Shown piece after piece: positions 7,318 through 8,106 of a stretch of DNA of 8,106 nucleotides. Below the pieces are notes generated by a model that saw nothing but the letters and a program-made list of their open reading frames with translations, was not told the DNA's origin and did no database searches. The stretch's first letter is position 1; every line of letters starts with the position of its first letter. The DNA comes from Flavobacteriaceae bacterium UBA5079. Lineage in GTDB: Bacteria; Bacteroidota; Bacteroidia; Flavobacteriales; Flavobacteriaceae. Where the stretch lies: NCBI GenBank assembly GCA_002414705.1, contig DIAL01000075.1, forward strand, positions 17,602 through 25,707. Reading direction: 5' to 3'. The position numbers and the translations under genes were made by a program.

Positions 7318-8106
7318 TTATAAAATATCAAGAGTTTTCATACACGTGCGCATGGTTTTATATGTGCGCTCAATATCTGCATCAAGTCCAATAGAAAAAC
7401 GAATTAAGCCATCACTCAATCCCATTTCCTTTTGTTCATCTTCAGGTATTTCAGACGATGTTGAGCTTCCTGGTGCAGAAAACAAGGTTTTGTAAAAACC
7501 TAAACTAACCGCTAAATATCCTAAATTTTTCTCTTGCATTAATTCCATTAAAGCATTGGCTTTATCTAAAGAACCAACATCTATAGTCATCATACCTCCA
7601 AAGCCATACTTTTCATTCATCATAGACTTAAATAGGTTATGAGATGGGTGAGAGGCTAAACCTGGATATACTGTTTTGATGCCTGTATTTTCAAATTTTT
7701 CTGCTAAATAAGTTGCATTAAGGCTATGCTGTTGCATTCTTATATGTAACGTTCTTAAATTCTTTAAAATAGAAGCAGAACGCAAACTATCCATTGTAGA
7801 GCCTAATAACATCGCTGCACCGTCGTTTACATTTCTTAATTCATCTATAAATTCTTGAGTACCACAAATAACGCCACCAACAGCATCTGAGGAGCCGTTA
7901 ATAAACTTAGTTAAACTATGAATAACGATATCTGCACCAAGATTTATTGGCGAAATAGATAATGGTGAAAACGTATTATCTACAATTAATTTTAAGTTGT
8001 GCTTTTTGGCTAGTTCAGATAAACCCTTAATGTCTGCGACCTCTAATAGCGGATTACTAACAGATTCACAATACAATATTTTTGTTTTTGGTGTTATAGC
8101 AGCTTC
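7318..8106 (-). CDS. Cys/Met metabolism PLP-dependent enzyme (trans-sulfuration / methionine gamma-lyase-like), partial, 5' end outside window
   Basis: The frame is open to the right edge, giving 262 C-terminal residues of a family normally about 380-430 long. The visible part starts EAAITPKTKILYCESVSNPL, the strand that contacts the cofactor; then LIVDNTFSPL supplies the Asp that pairs with the PLP ring nitrogen. HSLTKFINGSSDAVGG carries the lysine that forms the Schiff base, where the usual GHSD is GSSD. Downstream blocks YPGLASHPSHNLFKSMM, GFGGMMTIDVG and SLGFYKTLFSAPGSSTSS, then GLIRFSIGLD, match the family C-terminal domain that binds the substrate carboxylate. Members include cystathionine gamma-synthase, cystathionine beta- and gamma-lyases and methionine gamma-lyase; which reaction this one catalyses cannot be settled without the N-terminal part and a phylogeny. 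It acts in cytoplasmic sulfur amino-acid metabolism and ends in its own terminator. Confidence 0.92.
   Translation of the reverse strand, partial: EAAITPKTKILYCESVSNPLLEVADIKGLSELAKKHNLKLIVDNTFSPLSISPINLGADIVIHSLTKFINGSSDAVGGVICGTQEFIDELRNVNDGAAMLLGSTMDSLRSASILKNLRTLHIRMQQHSLNATYLAEKFENTGIKTVYPGLASHPSHNLFKSMMNEKYGFGGMMTIDVGSLDKANALMELMQEKNLGYLAVSLGFYKTLFSAPGSSTSSEIPEDEQKEMGLSDGLIRFSIGLDADIERTYKTMRTCMKTLDIL

Noticed and set aside
8074..8076. TTG at 8076 as the start of the PLP enzyme
   Set aside because: The frame continues to the window edge with family-typical residues (EAAITPKTKI), and the truncated protein would lack the N-terminal cofactor-binding part. The gene starts outside the window.

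Overview
The window looks like chromosomal DNA from a member of the Bacteroidota, most likely a (possibly marine) Flavobacteriaceae. The evidence is the low GC content, long A/T-rich spacers, start codons without Shine-Dalgarno sequences, promoter-like elements of the Bacteroidetes type (TTTG ... TAnnTTTG), and protein sequences that read like flavobacterial orthologs. The taxonomic placement is an inference from these traits; no marker such as rRNA is present.

Layout, left to right. (1) 1-1831, all on the minus strand: thiol peroxidase (tpx), a small diacylglycerol/undecaprenol kinase-type membrane protein (dgkA) overlapping tpx by 8 bases, and the N-terminal membrane half of the DNA translocase FtsK, which runs off the left edge. 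(2) 1832-2006: a 175-base divergent control region between tpx (minus) and katG (plus), with a candidate promoter for each. (3) 2007-4205, plus strand: a complete catalase-peroxidase KatG. (4) 4227-4265: a strong bidirectional terminator between convergent genes. (5) 4281-5542, minus strand: a three-gene operon, transcribed in the order 2-Cys peroxiredoxin, thioredoxin-like protein with a CGNC active site, and an 85-residue acidic protein of a family I recall as DUF6952. A perfect TAnnTTTG element lies upstream. (6) 5681-7147, minus strand: an NhaC-family Na+/H+ antiporter. (7) 7265-7290: a terminator. (8) 7318-8106, minus strand: the C-terminal two thirds of a Cys/Met-metabolism PLP enzyme, cut by the right edge. 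No intergenic stretch exceeds 300 bases, and no RNA gene, mobile element or CRISPR array was seen.

The theme is hydroperoxide defence. Three unrelated or distantly related peroxidases (Tpx, heme KatG, AhpC/Prx1-type peroxiredoxin) sit within about 4.2 kb, next to a thioredoxin-like protein that is the obvious candidate electron donor for the peroxiredoxin. There is no AhpF here. The most interesting unexplained element is the peroxiredoxin / atypical thioredoxin / small acidic protein operon. The Trx-like protein has CGNC in place of CGPC and lacks the usual buried aspartate, and the third gene has no known function. Everything else appears to be ordinary core chromosome.
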